Below, one piece after another: positions 7,625 to 15,428 of a DNA stretch of 24,133 nt. The DNA comes from an uncultured Eubacteriales bacterium (GTDB lineage Bacteria; Bacillota; Clostridia; Monoglobales; UMGS1388). Position numbers and translations under genes: made by a program. A model generated the notes under the pieces. It had not been told where the DNA came from. It ran no database searches and worked only from the letters and a program-made list of their open reading frames with translations. Location: contig URVP01000005.1 in the NCBI GenBank assembly GCA_900551345.1, positions 1 through 24,133 of the forward strand. The letters are read 5' to 3'. Positions within the stretch are counted from its first letter, which is position 1. Each line of letters begins with the position of its first letter.

Positions 7625-9478
7625 TTGATTAAAATAATACTTGCAGGATTAAGACAACTGAGAGCTTTTTATTATGAAAGCTTATTTGGAAAAACCATTA
7701 ATAAAATAGGAAAAACCATAACTTCTTTTTGGAAAAGGAGTCTTATCGGCAGTTGGATGCTTAATGATACAGCGGATGAAACCCTTGCAAATTCTGCTGT
7801 ATACAAGGTGCTTACAAAGCCTTTTGAACATATTTATAAATTCGGTGATAAACTGGCAGATGCAATAAAAGGCAGCTTTTTATATTCTCTTGCCAAGATG
7901 CAGATAGGCAACGCTCTTACCCTTGACAGCCGTTTTTACGGAACAATACTTCTCGTTTTTGCTTTGGGTCGGTTTATCTTTAACCGGTCGGTAAATCTTG
8001 CTTTTTATGCAGGCATAATATCCGTGCTTCTCGGAGCATTTCTTATATGGCTGAATCGTCCGTTGATTTCCTGTCTGAAGCATAGCTTTATCTATAAGTT
8101 AGCACAGTGGATTTTAGGTGATAACTTTGATATTGAATTTCTCGAAAAACAGCGTGGCGGTGCACCCGTAATTTTAGGCCTGCTTAACGGCCTTGTTATG
8201 CTGGGTGTATCGGCCGTAATGCCAATGCTGTATGCTCCGATTGCGTTTGTGGGTATAACTGCCATGCTTGTGATTCTGTGGCGGTACGAGGCAGGTCTTT
8301 ATGCATTGGTGTTTATTGCCCCCATACTTCCCACCATGATGTGTATCGGTCTTTCTGCTTATGTGTTTGTATCGTATATCCTTAATTGTATAACACATAA
8401 GAAAAAGCTGTTTAAAATGGACGGCGTGTCATTTGTAATCCTGCTTTTCCTTATATTACAGCTCTTCTATTCTTTAACATCTTTTTCGGTTGTAAAAAGT
8501 GTGGAAATATGGCTCGTTTATTTTATGTTTATTTCCATGTATTTTGTGATAGCAGCAACTGTGGACAGCAAGAGAAAACTTCATTGGCTTATGTCACTGT
8601 TTCTTACATCTTGTCTTTTTGTGTCTGCGTTGGGTATTTTGCAGAATTTCTTCGGAGACAATATCGGCCATGCTTGGCTTGATGAGGAAATGTTTGAGGA
8701 TATTACGGTTCGAGTGTATTCTACCCTCGGCAATCCGAATGTGCTCGGTGAATATCTCATCCTTGCCATTCCCGTTGCTTTTGCAATGATTTGGTCGTGT
8801 AAAGGGATACTTGCAAGGCTTTATTATACGGCTATTCTCGGGCTGTCCTGCTTGTGCCTTATCTTTACCCAGTCGAGAGGCTGCTGGATTGGTATTATCG
8901 TTGGAATAGGCGTCTATATCTTTATAGGAAATAAGCGGTTCATAGCATTTCTTTTTGCAGGTGCTCTTGCATCTCCTTTTGTAATGCCTGATTCAGTTAT
9001 CGACCGATTTACCAGCATAGGAGATACTTCGGACAGTTCGACTTCTTATAGGGTGTTTATATGGTTCGGTGTAGTTAATTTGCTTAAAGATTTTTGGCTG
9101 TACGGTATCGGCATAGGCGAAAAAGCATTTGCACGAATTTATCCTTTTTATGCGTACAGCAATATATATGCTCCTCATTCCCATAACATATATCTTCAAC
9201 TTATTGTTGAAATGGGCGTTGCAGGACTTGTTGCAATGTTCTTTGTTATGCTCCTTTTCTGGCGCAGAATAATTGCATCGTTTGCTAAAAGAAAAAATAT
9301 GCTGACAGTATTTGCAGTTGGTATTCTCGCAGGAACCGTTGCTTTCATGTGTCAGGGTGCATTTGACTATGTATGGTATAATTATCGTGTGGTGCTTATC
9401 TTCTGGATGCTTCTCGGTACGGGAACTGCGGCGGTAAGACTTGCTCAAAAAGGAGAGGAGATTGAGTCGATTGATTAA
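7625..9478 (+). CDS. O-antigen ligase / Wzy-like polymerase family membrane protein
   Basis: A 617-residue very hydrophobic protein with many predicted membrane helices from about residue 103 to 600. Family signatures are TLGNPNVLGEYL (367-378), TQSRGCW (415-421) and HSHNIYLQ (518-525), the last in the large extracytoplasmic loop as in O-antigen ligase (Wzy_C) proteins. Such proteins join or polymerise lipid-linked glycans on the outer face of the membrane. The first ~95 residues are not membrane-like and hold a repeated K-x-S-[LF]-[IL] motif. The start is TTG 7625, eight bases after AAGGCG, with no better start nearby. It lies five bases after murJ, and its stop overlaps the start of the GT4 gene. 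The substrate cannot be told from sequence. Confidence 0.82.
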   Translation: MIKIILAGLRQLRAFYYESLFGKTINKIGKTITSFWKRSLIGSWMLNDTADETLANSAVYKVLTKPFEHIYKFGDKLADAIKGSFLYSLAKMQIGNALTLDSRFYGTILLVFALGRFIFNRSVNLAFYAGIISVLLGAFLIWLNRPLISCLKHSFIYKLAQWILGDNFDIEFLEKQRGGAPVILGLLNGLVMLGVSAVMPMLYAPIAFVGITAMLVILWRYEAGLYALVFIAPILPTMMCIGLSAYVFVSYILNCITHKKKLFKMDGVSFVILLFLILQLFYSLTSFSVVKSVEIWLVYFMFISMYFVIAATVDSKRKLHWLMSLFLTSCLFVSALGILQNFFGDNIGHAWLDEEMFEDITVRVYSTLGNPNVLGEYLILAIPVAFAMIWSCKGILARLYYTAILGLSCLCLIFTQSRGCWIGIIVGIGVYIFIGNKRFIAFLFAGALASPFVMPDSVIDRFTSIGDTSDSSTSYRVFIWFGVVNLLKDFWLYGIGIGEKAFARIYPFYAYSNIYAPHSHNIYLQLIVEMGVAGLVAMFFVMLLFWRRIIASFAKRKNMLTVFAVGILAGTVAFMCQGAFDYVWYNYRVVLIFWMLLGTGTAAVRLAQKGEEIESID

Positions 9479-10616
9479 AATACTTCATGTAATAAGTGAT
9501 TCAAACATAGGCGGTGCAGGGCGGTATCTTATTACCTATCTTTCTGAATGTGACCGCACTGCTTTTGATGTTACCGTTGTTCTTCCCAAAGACAGTAAGT
9601 TGGAAGAGCCTATCAGACAGCTTGGTTTTGAAATAATCTCTTGCGGTGGTCTTGCAGAACAGTCTTTCAGCATGGAGGGGCTTAAGGAATTAAAAAGAAT
9701 TATCAGGCGTATACGACCCGACATAGTCCATTCCCATGCGGTGCTTTCGGCAAGAATTGCTGCGAAGCTTGTAAGCCGAAAAATAAAAGTAGTATATACC
9801 AGGCACAGTGTTTTCCCGCCTAAAGAAAATTTGACAAAGGGAATAGGCCGATTTGCTAACAGTGTGCTTAACAAAAAAGCGGCAGATGGTATAATAGCAG
9901 TAGCTGAGGCGGCTAAAAAGAATCTTACTGATACCGGTGTTGACGATAAGAAAATCCGTGTTATATACAACGGGGTAAAGGATGTTAAAACAATAACGGA
10001 GGAAGAGAAGATTCAGGTGAAACAAGACCTGGGCATACGCCCCGGTGCGGCGGTTATTGCAATTGTAGCTCGGCTTGAAGAAGTGAAAGGGCATAAATAT
10101 TTTGTAGAAGCTGCAAAAATAATTAAAAGTAAAGGAATAGATGCCCAGTTTGTTATAGCCGGTACCGGTTCATGCGAGCAAGAACTAAAGCGGCAGACAA
10201 AACAAGAGAATCTTGAGGATACAGTTATATTTACGGGCTTTTTAAACAATGTAACAGGGCTTATGAATCTGCTGGACATTCAGGCAAACGCTTCGTTTGG
10301 AACTGAGGCTGCAAGTCTTTCGCTCCTTGAGGGAATGTGCCTTGGCAAGCCGGCGGTTGTCAGCAATTACGGAGGTAATCCCGAACTGATAAAAGACGGA
10401 GAAAACGGATTTGTTGTACCTATTAAAGACCCTGCGGCAATGGCTGACAGAATAGAGCAATTGTTAAATGACAAGAATTTATACGAAAAAATCAGCAGTA
10501 ATGCCAAAGCGGTTTTTAAAGCACGCTTTACTGCAAAGGCTATGGTGCAACAAATGGAAGATTATTATAAAGATATTCTTGGTGCAAATTCAATAACGGA
10601 AAGGGCGGAGAGATAA
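9471..10616 (+). CDS. GT4 family glycosyltransferase
   Basis: A 381-residue GT-B fold glycosyltransferase of the GT4 (glycogen-synthase/WaaG-like) type. The N-terminus MIKILHVISDSNIGGAGRYL contains the early glycine-rich loop (GGAG, 14-17). The C-terminal domain has GxLxxVKGHKY-like and GTGSCEQEL segments and the E-x7-E signature in TEAASLSLLEGM (Glu279 and Glu287), which binds the nucleotide sugar. It would act at the cytoplasmic membrane face. TTG 9471 is chosen because AGGAG lies ten bases upstream and the product then starts at the first beta strand; TTG 9462 is possible. The start overlaps the end of the ligase-like gene by 8 bases, which suggests translational coupling. Donor and acceptor sugars are unknown. 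Confidence 0.87.
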   Translation: MIKILHVISDSNIGGAGRYLITYLSECDRTAFDVTVVLPKDSKLEEPIRQLGFEIISCGGLAEQSFSMEGLKELKRIIRRIRPDIVHSHAVLSARIAAKLVSRKIKVVYTRHSVFPPKENLTKGIGRFANSVLNKKAADGIIAVAEAAKKNLTDTGVDDKKIRVIYNGVKDVKTITEEEKIQVKQDLGIRPGAAVIAIVARLEEVKGHKYFVEAAKIIKSKGIDAQFVIAGTGSCEQELKRQTKQENLEDTVIFTGFLNNVTGLMNLLDIQANASFGTEAASLSLLEGMCLGKPAVVSNYGGNPELIKDGENGFVVPIKDPAAMADRIEQLLNDKNLYEKISSNAKAVFKARFTAKAMVQQMEDYYKDILGANSITERAER

Positions 10617-10619
10617 CAT

Positions 10620-11099
10620 ATGAAGAGATTTAATTGGGTAGATGCCGTAATAATTATTTTAATTATTGCAGTAGGATGCGGTGCATATTGGTTTTTAAAC
10701 AGCAGGAAGGTACAGAAAGAAGCGTCTTCAAGTAATGTTAAAATTTATGTAACTGTGGAAATGAGCGATATAACCGAAGAAGTGGCAAAAGCATATAAAG
10801 AGGGCGAAGCAGTAACTCTCGGTACTACCAATGTTGATACAGGCGTTGTTACAAATGTTGAGTATGCACCTCTTCAGAAGGATATTGAAAATTACGAAGA
10901 AGGTACTTTCCAAACCGTAGATATTGAGGGGCTTTATACTGCTGATATAACAATTGCAGTAGACGGAACCGAAACAGAGACGCTTATAAGCTCTGCAAAC
11001 GAGGAGTATAGAATTGGTGAACCTCTTGTTTTCCACGGTAAAGGGTTTGCCGGAGAAGGATATATTGTAGGGCTTACCACAGAAAAGGAGGGTGAATAA
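10620..11099 (+). CDS. DUF4330-type single-pass membrane protein (copy 1)
   Basis: A 159-residue protein with one membrane helix near residues 8-25 (after NWVDAV) and an extracytoplasmic beta-rich domain of about 125 residues. The pattern (short cytoplasmic tail, V-D-[AI] before the helix, then V-x-[VM]-x-x-[SD]-I strands, ending in a G-E-G/SG-x-V strand) fits the DUF4330 family, whose function is not known to me. It is co-transcribed with the GT4 gene (3-base gap) and with a related gene two bases downstream. Signal-anchor topology with the domain outside is inferred from the positive residues (K2, R3) on the N-terminal side. A role as an accessory to the ligase-like protein is inference from position only. 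Confidence 0.7.
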   Translation: MKRFNWVDAVIIILIIAVGCGAYWFLNSRKVQKEASSSNVKIYVTVEMSDITEEVAKAYKEGEAVTLGTTNVDTGVVTNVEYAPLQKDIENYEEGTFQTVDIEGLYTADITIAVDGTETETLISSANEEYRIGEPLVFHGKGFAGEGYIVGLTTEKEGE

Positions 11100-11101
11100 G
11101 T

Positions 11102-11605
11102 ATGTTTATAGATAAAAAAGGAAAACTGTTCGGTAAGGTCAGCTTTGTTGATATACTTATCATTCTTGCGGTAATTGTATGTGCAGCAGGAGTTTATGTG
11201 CGTTTTGTTGCACAGCCGGAAAAGGTGCAAGTGCAGACTCAGACTTTTACTTATAAAGTGCGTGTCAGCGATATCAGAATTATGACTGTTGAAGGACTTG
11301 AGCAGAGCATAGGCACAACCTTTTTGCTTAATGAAAAGGGGAGAAGTGATGTGCTTGGTACATTGATTGATGTAGAAACCATGCATTACAAGGAACCGAT
11401 AGTAAAAAATGATTCTACTGCTGTAATGGCTGAAAAACCAATGAAATATGAAGCGATACTGACCATGCAAATAGACGGAATAGTCAACGACAGCGGATAC
11501 TATACAACTGACCTTAAGAATATTGGCATTGGCGGTGATCTTCTTATGGTGAATAAATATATAAGCACTTCGGGCAAGGTTACGGAAATTACAGAAGTTA
11601 AGTAA
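11102..11605 (+). CDS. DUF4330-type single-pass membrane protein (copy 2)
   Basis: A 167-residue protein starting MFIDKKGKLFGKVSFVDI, the usual DUF4330 opening, with a membrane helix at about 16-35 and an outer beta-rich domain. It shares layout with copy 1: the Val-Asp before the helix, a VRVSDI strand, a central G-T-x-x-x-V segment and a final SGKVTEI strand. The two are probably an old tandem duplication or heterodimer partners. AAGGAGG lies about eight bases before ATG 11102. It is the last gene before a very strong terminator, so the murJ-to-here run is a complete unit at its 3' end. Confidence 0.75.
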   Translation: MFIDKKGKLFGKVSFVDILIILAVIVCAAGVYVRFVAQPEKVQVQTQTFTYKVRVSDIRIMTVEGLEQSIGTTFLLNEKGRSDVLGTLIDVETMHYKEPIVKNDSTAVMAEKPMKYEAILTMQIDGIVNDSGYYTTDLKNIGIGGDLLMVNKYISTSGKVTEITEVK

Positions 11606-11628
11606 CTATTTTGTGCTAATAACAATTT

Positions 11629-11674
11629 AACCCCCGAGGTGCGGCAAACTTTGCCGCACCTCGGGGGTTGTTTT
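11629..11674 (+). terminator. Intrinsic terminator of the murJ-DUF4330 operon
   Basis: A perfect 19-bp stem (11629-11647 with 11651-11669) with a 3-base ACT loop is followed by GTTTT. It lies 23 bases after the second DUF4330 stop. It sits between convergent units (hpf ends at 11744 on the other strand) and could also block read-through from that side, though the T-run there is weak. Confidence 0.92.
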
Positions 11675-11743
11675 ATATCCGGAACATTATTTCGGATTTG
11701 TATAATTTGAATTTATTAGGCTTTTCTTTCGATGTCTTTTAGT

Positions 11744-12271
11744 TTATTCAAATTCAATCAGTCCGTAATCCCCGTCTTTTCGTTTATATACAAGCGATAT
11801 ATCGCTGAGTTGGCTGTTTTCAAAGATAAAGAAGTTGTGTCCCAAAAGATTCATTTGAAGTATTGCTTCTTCCGGAGACATTGGCTTTTTTGATACAATC
11901 TTTGTTTTAACAATATTAAATTCCTTCTCTTCATTGAAGGTATCCGGTTCATCAGCAACCGCCGTTTCTGCTGCACCGCTGCGCAGGCGTTTTGCAAGTC
12001 GGGTCTTGTTCTTTCTTATTTGACGCTCTATTGCCGGTACTACATGATCGATTGCCAGGAACAAATCGTCATCACTTTCTTCTACTCTGAATATGGTACC
12101 TCTTGCGGATACAGTACATTCTATAGTAAATTTATCACGAATTTTGCCAATGACAAGTTTTACATCTGCGTCATCATCGAAATATCTGTCCAGCTTTCCA
12201 AGCTTTTTTTCAGCCCAGTTTTTTTGGCTTTGTCTTATTTCCATCTTTTTTCCTACAAATGTGATTTTCAT
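11744..12271 (-). CDS. hpf: Ribosome hibernation promoting factor, long form
   Basis: A 175-residue cytosolic protein. The N-terminal half (MKITFVGKKMEI...KLDRYF, then a VKLVI strand and AIDHVVPAIERQIRK) is the RaiA/HPF domain that binds the 30S decoding region. A linker (about 100-120) leads to the C-terminal dimerisation domain with KPMSPEEAILQMNLLGHNFF and a final YGLIEFE. That C-terminal domain marks the long HPF that makes 100S ribosome dimers in stationary phase. The frame is open further upstream, but ATG 12271-12269 has AGGA six bases before it and gives the standard N-terminus. No clear promoter was found in the 186-base spacer to the upstream peptidase gene. Confidence 0.95.
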   Translation of the reverse strand: MKITFVGKKMEIRQSQKNWAEKKLGKLDRYFDDDADVKLVIGKIRDKFTIECTVSARGTIFRVEESDDDLFLAIDHVVPAIERQIRKNKTRLAKRLRSGAAETAVADEPDTFNEEKEFNIVKTKIVSKKPMSPEEAILQMNLLGHNFFIFENSQLSDISLVYKRKDGDYGLIEFE

Positions 12272-12457
12272 AAACTTTCCTGCCTTTCCGCTGTGATATA
12301 ATGCAGTATTCTGCTTGCTGCCGATTTTATTTTGCCCGGTCGGCAACTTGTCGGGCGTCTGACTCTTTCATATAATATCAGTCCCTTACCTCTTTTACTA
12401 AATTATTTCGACATAACCGGCTAAAATCCTTTGAAGCTTTATAATTTATTATTTAAT

Positions 12458-13288
12458 CTATGGCATAAGTGCCACAAGCAGTATATCTGCAAGCTTTTCA
12501 TATATTTCATCAAACTGCTGGGGCGGCAGAGGGTTTTTACCGTGACCTGCTTCAATCGTAAAACCGGGTCGGCGAAATTCGTTTATAAACCAATCTTTAC
12601 ATCCTCCGTATGATGCCAGCTCCTCCGGGTGTGACAGTTTATATCCGCTGACCCGTGCCATCTGCATGGCAATAGGCAAACTTTCGGGCGGCTCAAGTCC
12701 TCCGAAATTGTAGTATATTTCCTCCCCTTGCGTGTGCAGTGCAATAAGCATCTGTATGTTATTTTTTCTCACAAAATCCGTTACAGCTCTGGTTTCCGGC
12801 TCGCTTTCGGGCGCAGTTCCCCCATAACGCGAAGCACAGGGTGCGGTAATTCCGGCTTGCTTTTCAAGCTGCTGTGCCTTCTCCCACATGGCATTATAGT
12901 TATGATTTAAATCAACGCCCCTTGCGTTTGCCTGCCATCTGAGACCTTGGCTTATGCATATATCAACTCCGTCCGGATTAACCATCGGCATGGCAAACAA
13001 TGTAATTTTGTCATATATACTGCGTATGTCATATCCTCTAAGACGCTTGCCGCTTACATAACATTCGCAGCATTCTTTTAAAAATTTTAAAATAAGCGGA
13101 CTTGTTATCCATTCCATACCGTGATGTGCTCCGTTTATAAAAATTCCCCGTTCCCCTCTTCCAAAAGAAATGCAAAATAAAGACCGTCCTTTTATGCTTT
13201 TTCCTTCGCTGGATATGTCCAAAAATGGGTAACTTTTTTTCATTTCTCTTATTTCGTCGCATAAGTCAGCGTAATTAAACCGTAACAT
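12458..13288 (-). CDS. M14 family zinc carboxypeptidase
   Basis: A 276-residue protein of the M14 metallopeptidase family. Zinc ligands are His56 and Glu59 in NGAHHGMEW and His185 in ALHTQGEE. Substrate-binding residues are in NPDGVD (104-109) and ARGVDLNHNY (about 122-131). The catalytic glutamate is Glu246 in FTIEAGHG. It resembles the clostridial/Bacillus gamma-D-glutamyl-diaminopimelate endopeptidases and MpaA-like murein peptide amidases, which would fit the adjacent cell-wall genes. It has no signal peptide with this start, so it may act on muropeptides inside the cell. The start at ATG 13288-13286 has AGGGAG about ten bases upstream; an upstream in-frame ATG at 13354 lacks such a site. 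It is divergent from mraZ. Confidence 0.88.
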   Translation of the reverse strand: MLRFNYADLCDEIREMKKSYPFLDISSEGKSIKGRSLFCISFGRGERGIFINGAHHGMEWITSPLILKFLKECCECYVSGKRLRGYDIRSIYDKITLFAMPMVNPDGVDICISQGLRWQANARGVDLNHNYNAMWEKAQQLEKQAGITAPCASRYGGTAPESEPETRAVTDFVRKNNIQMLIALHTQGEEIYYNFGGLEPPESLPIAMQMARVSGYKLSHPEELASYGGCKDWFINEFRRPGFTIEAGHGKNPLPPQQFDEIYEKLADILLVALMP

Positions 13289-13398
13289 TTGATCACTCTC
13301 CCTATAATATCCGTAAAATGGCTGAAAATCCCCATATATTGGTATTTTGAGCATTTTTATTACAATATATTGAATGGTTCTAATATATATGACTGATT

Positions 13399-13420
13399 AA
13401 AATTTGTTTAAATAAATTTT
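13399..13420. repeat. 22-bp AT-rich palindrome upstream of the mraZ promoter
   Basis: AAAATTTGTTTAAATAAATT plus TT forms a 22-bp palindrome whose only departures are two symmetrical G-T positions. It ends nine bases before the -35 element of the mraZ promoter. It could be a regulator site or an A/T-rich UP element. Chance in AT-rich DNA is also possible. Confidence 0.4.
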
Positions 13421-13429
13421 AAAAAAGTA

Positions 13430-13458
13430 TTGCAATTGTGTTAAAAGTGGTGTATAAT
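13430..13458 (+). promoter_or_regulatory. Sigma-A-type promoter of the mraZ (dcw) cluster
   Basis: TTGCAA (13430-13435) and a perfect TATAAT (13453-13458) are separated by exactly 17 bases. The start site would be near 13465, leaving a leader of about 60 bases before mraZ. The promoter is embedded in the repeat array described next. Confidence 0.85.
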
Positions 13459-13493
13459 CTCACTATAAGTGGTGAATAGTGCAAAAAAGTGGT
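13445..13493 (+). promoter_or_regulatory. MraZ operator: AAGTGGT direct-repeat array
   Basis: Three exact AAGTGGT units lie at 13445, 13467 and 13487, and a degenerate unit (AATAGTG) at 13475. The AGTG cores fall at 13446, 13468, 13478 and 13488, so the last three are spaced by 10 bases, one helical turn. MraZ proteins are known to bind tandem short repeats with G-rich cores ahead of their own operon (TGGGN repeats in E. coli, AAAGTG-type in Mollicutes). The first unit abuts the -10 box and the others lie just after the predicted start site, which is a good position for autorepression. Confidence 0.78.
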
Positions 13494-13523
13494 ATCTGTT
13501 CCCTGAAAGAGAGGTGAACCGTC

Positions 13524-13952
13524 ATGATGTCGGGCGAATGTCAGCTTAATATGGATGTTAAAGGCAGAATGATGGTGCCTGTAAAATTCCGTGAGGAATT
13601 GGGAGACAGTTTTATTATTACCAAAGGACTTGACAACTGCTTATTCGTTTTCCAAAAAGAGACCTGGGATGAGCTTGAGGCAAAAATCAACGAGCTGCCT
13701 TTGGCTGATTCACGGTTTATAAAACGATTGCTCATCGGCAGCAAGGAGGCGCTTGAAGTTGATAAACAAGGGCGCATCCTTGTTCCTGCCACTCTTCGCC
13801 AACATGCTAAAATCGAAAAGGATATTGTGCTGATTGGTCTTGGAAACCGTGCTGAAATCTGGTCAAAAGCAGAGTGGGATGCATACAGCTATCAGAACTT
13901 TGTTGTAGAATCAGATAAGGTTGCGGAAAAGATGGAACAGCTTGGTCTGTAA
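13524..13952 (+). CDS. mraZ: Transcriptional regulator MraZ
   Basis: A 142-residue DNA-binding protein of the AbrB/MazE-like (SpoVT) fold, with the two conserved half-repeats carrying the D-x-x-G-R motif: NMDVKGRMMVP near residue 9 and EVDKQGRILVP near residue 77. MraZ binds repeats in its own promoter and controls the dcw cluster. The repeat array directly upstream supports this. A GAGAGGTGA site precedes two adjacent ATG codons (13524 and 13527); the first is taken. The gene heads the cluster, with rsmH 35 bases downstream. Confidence 0.96.
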   Translation: MMSGECQLNMDVKGRMMVPVKFREELGDSFIITKGLDNCLFVFQKETWDELEAKINELPLADSRFIKRLLIGSKEALEVDKQGRILVPATLRQHAKIEKDIVLIGLGNRAEIWSKAEWDAYSYQNFVVESDKVAEKMEQLGL

Positions 13953-13987
13953 GAATAATCCCTTTAATGTGAAAGGATAAGATTTTA

Positions 13988-14914
13988 ATGGAATTTAATC
14001 ATGTTCCTGTTCTTGCGGCAGAAGTTGTTTCGTATCTCAATATAAAAGAAAACGGAATATATTTTGACGGAACTTTAGGCGGAGGCGGACATTCTTCGCT
14101 TATATGCAGTCGGTTAAAGACCGGACGGCTTATAGCCTGCGACAGGGACAGTAATGCGATTAAAGCTGCTTCAGAAAGGCTTGCTCCCTATGCAGATAGG
14201 ATAACGATAGTAAAAGATAATTTCAGCAACGCTTCAGCTGTTTTAAGCAATCTTGGAATAGACGGAGTTGACGGCGCTCTTTTGGATTTGGGTGTTTCGT
14301 CACATCAGCTGGACGAACCGGAAAGGGGATTCAGCTACCGTTTTGACGCTCCGCTTGACATGAGAATGGATACAGACTCTCCGTTGAGTGCTTATCAAGT
14401 GGTAAACGAATATTCCGAGCAGCAGCTTGCAAAAATTATTTTTGATTACGGCGAGGATAAAAATGCAAGAAAGATTGCAAAAAAAATAGTCGAAAACAGA
14501 CCGATTAATACCACTTTGGAATTGGTAGATGTTATAAAATCCGCATTTTCTCCTCAGCAAAGATATGAGGGTAAACATCCGGCAAAAAGAACATTTCAAG
14601 CCATAAGGATAGAAGTTAACAATGAGCTTGATATGCTTGGCGGAGCAATAGAGCGGTTGGCGGAAAAGCTAAGCATTGGCGGTCGTCTTTGCATAATAAC
14701 ATTCCATTCTCTTGAAGACCGTATTGTAAAAAATACCTTCGGGGAGCTTTCTAAAGGGTGCGTTTGTCCAAAGGATTTTCCCGTGTGTGTATGCGGTCGC
14801 AAAGAACGATTTAAGATAATAACAAGAAAACCCGTTTTGCCTTCTGCAAAGGAGTTATCTGAAAACCCCAGAAGTGCCAGTGCAAAACTGAGAGTTCTTG
14901 AAAAAATACAATAA
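13988..14914 (+). CDS. rsmH: 16S rRNA (cytosine-1402-N4)-methyltransferase
   Basis: RsmH (MraW) methylates N4 of C1402 in 16S rRNA using S-adenosylmethionine. The 308-residue product starts MEFNHVPVLAAEVVSYL, as is usual for the family. It has the SAM-binding GTLGGGGHS loop (about 29-37), ALLDLGVSSHQLD, GFSYRFDAPLDMRMD, ITFHSLEDRIVK and a C-terminal cysteine-rich stretch CVCPKDFPVCVCG. The length is normal. AAAGGATAAG lies ahead of ATG 13988. The stop is 16 bases before the ftsL start. Confidence 0.97.
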   Translation: MEFNHVPVLAAEVVSYLNIKENGIYFDGTLGGGGHSSLICSRLKTGRLIACDRDSNAIKAASERLAPYADRITIVKDNFSNASAVLSNLGIDGVDGALLDLGVSSHQLDEPERGFSYRFDAPLDMRMDTDSPLSAYQVVNEYSEQQLAKIIFDYGEDKNARKIAKKIVENRPINTTLELVDVIKSAFSPQQRYEGKHPAKRTFQAIRIEVNNELDMLGGAIERLAEKLSIGGRLCIITFHSLEDRIVKNTFGELSKGCVCPKDFPVCVCGRKERFKIITRKPVLPSAKELSENPRSASAKLRVLEKIQ

Positions 14915-14930
14915 ACGGAGGAAAAAGGCT

Positions 14931-15407
14931 GTGTATGTAGTAAGCGGTACAAGTGCTTATAAAACCGAATATATGACAGCGGAATATGAAACAGCAATGC
15001 AAAACAGAAAGAAAGAGGCGGCGAAAAGTGCTGCCAGAGGAAGAAAAAATCTTGCTAATCTTGTTACTTTGATTGCTGTATTTTCTCTTGCTCTTGTAAT
15101 ATGCAGCAGATATGTATACATTTACGGACAGAGCGAGACTATGCAAAGTAAGAAGCAGACGCTTAAGGATATTCAGACAGCAAATACTCAGCTTGAAATG
15201 AACATAGAACAATCAATTGATACAAAAACCATTGAAGAATATGCCGAAAATGAATTGGGCATGCAAAAGCCGGAACGATACCAAACCAATTATGTAATCG
15301 TATCGGGTGACGATGAGATGGTGCACGACGATAAGGCAGACATAGGTGACGACGGGATACTCGGCGTGTTTACGGGAATTATACGGGCATTTGCACGGAA
15401 TAATTAA
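14931..15407 (+). CDS. ftsL: FtsL-like cell division protein
   Basis: A 158-residue bitopic protein in the standard ftsL position between rsmH and the division PBP gene. It has a basic cytoplasmic part of about 42 residues, one membrane helix (about 43-60, LANLVTLIAVFSLALVIC), then an outer coiled-coil region (MQSKKQTLKDIQTANTQLE) and an ENELGMQKPE segment like the FtsL/DivIC consensus. The acidic C-terminal tail is less typical. FtsL links FtsB/DivIC to FtsW and the septal PBP. GTG 14931 is chosen because GGAGG lies nine bases upstream; the frame is open from TTG 14898, inside rsmH, without such a site. FtsL diverges fast, so position carries much of this call. Confidence 0.82.
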   Translation: MYVVSGTSAYKTEYMTAEYETAMQNRKKEAAKSAARGRKNLANLVTLIAVFSLALVICSRYVYIYGQSETMQSKKQTLKDIQTANTQLEMNIEQSIDTKTIEEYAENELGMQKPERYQTNYVIVSGDDEMVHDDKADIGDDGILGVFTGIIRAFARNN

Positions 15408-15428
15408 CGGTGGTAAAGCATAGTTATA

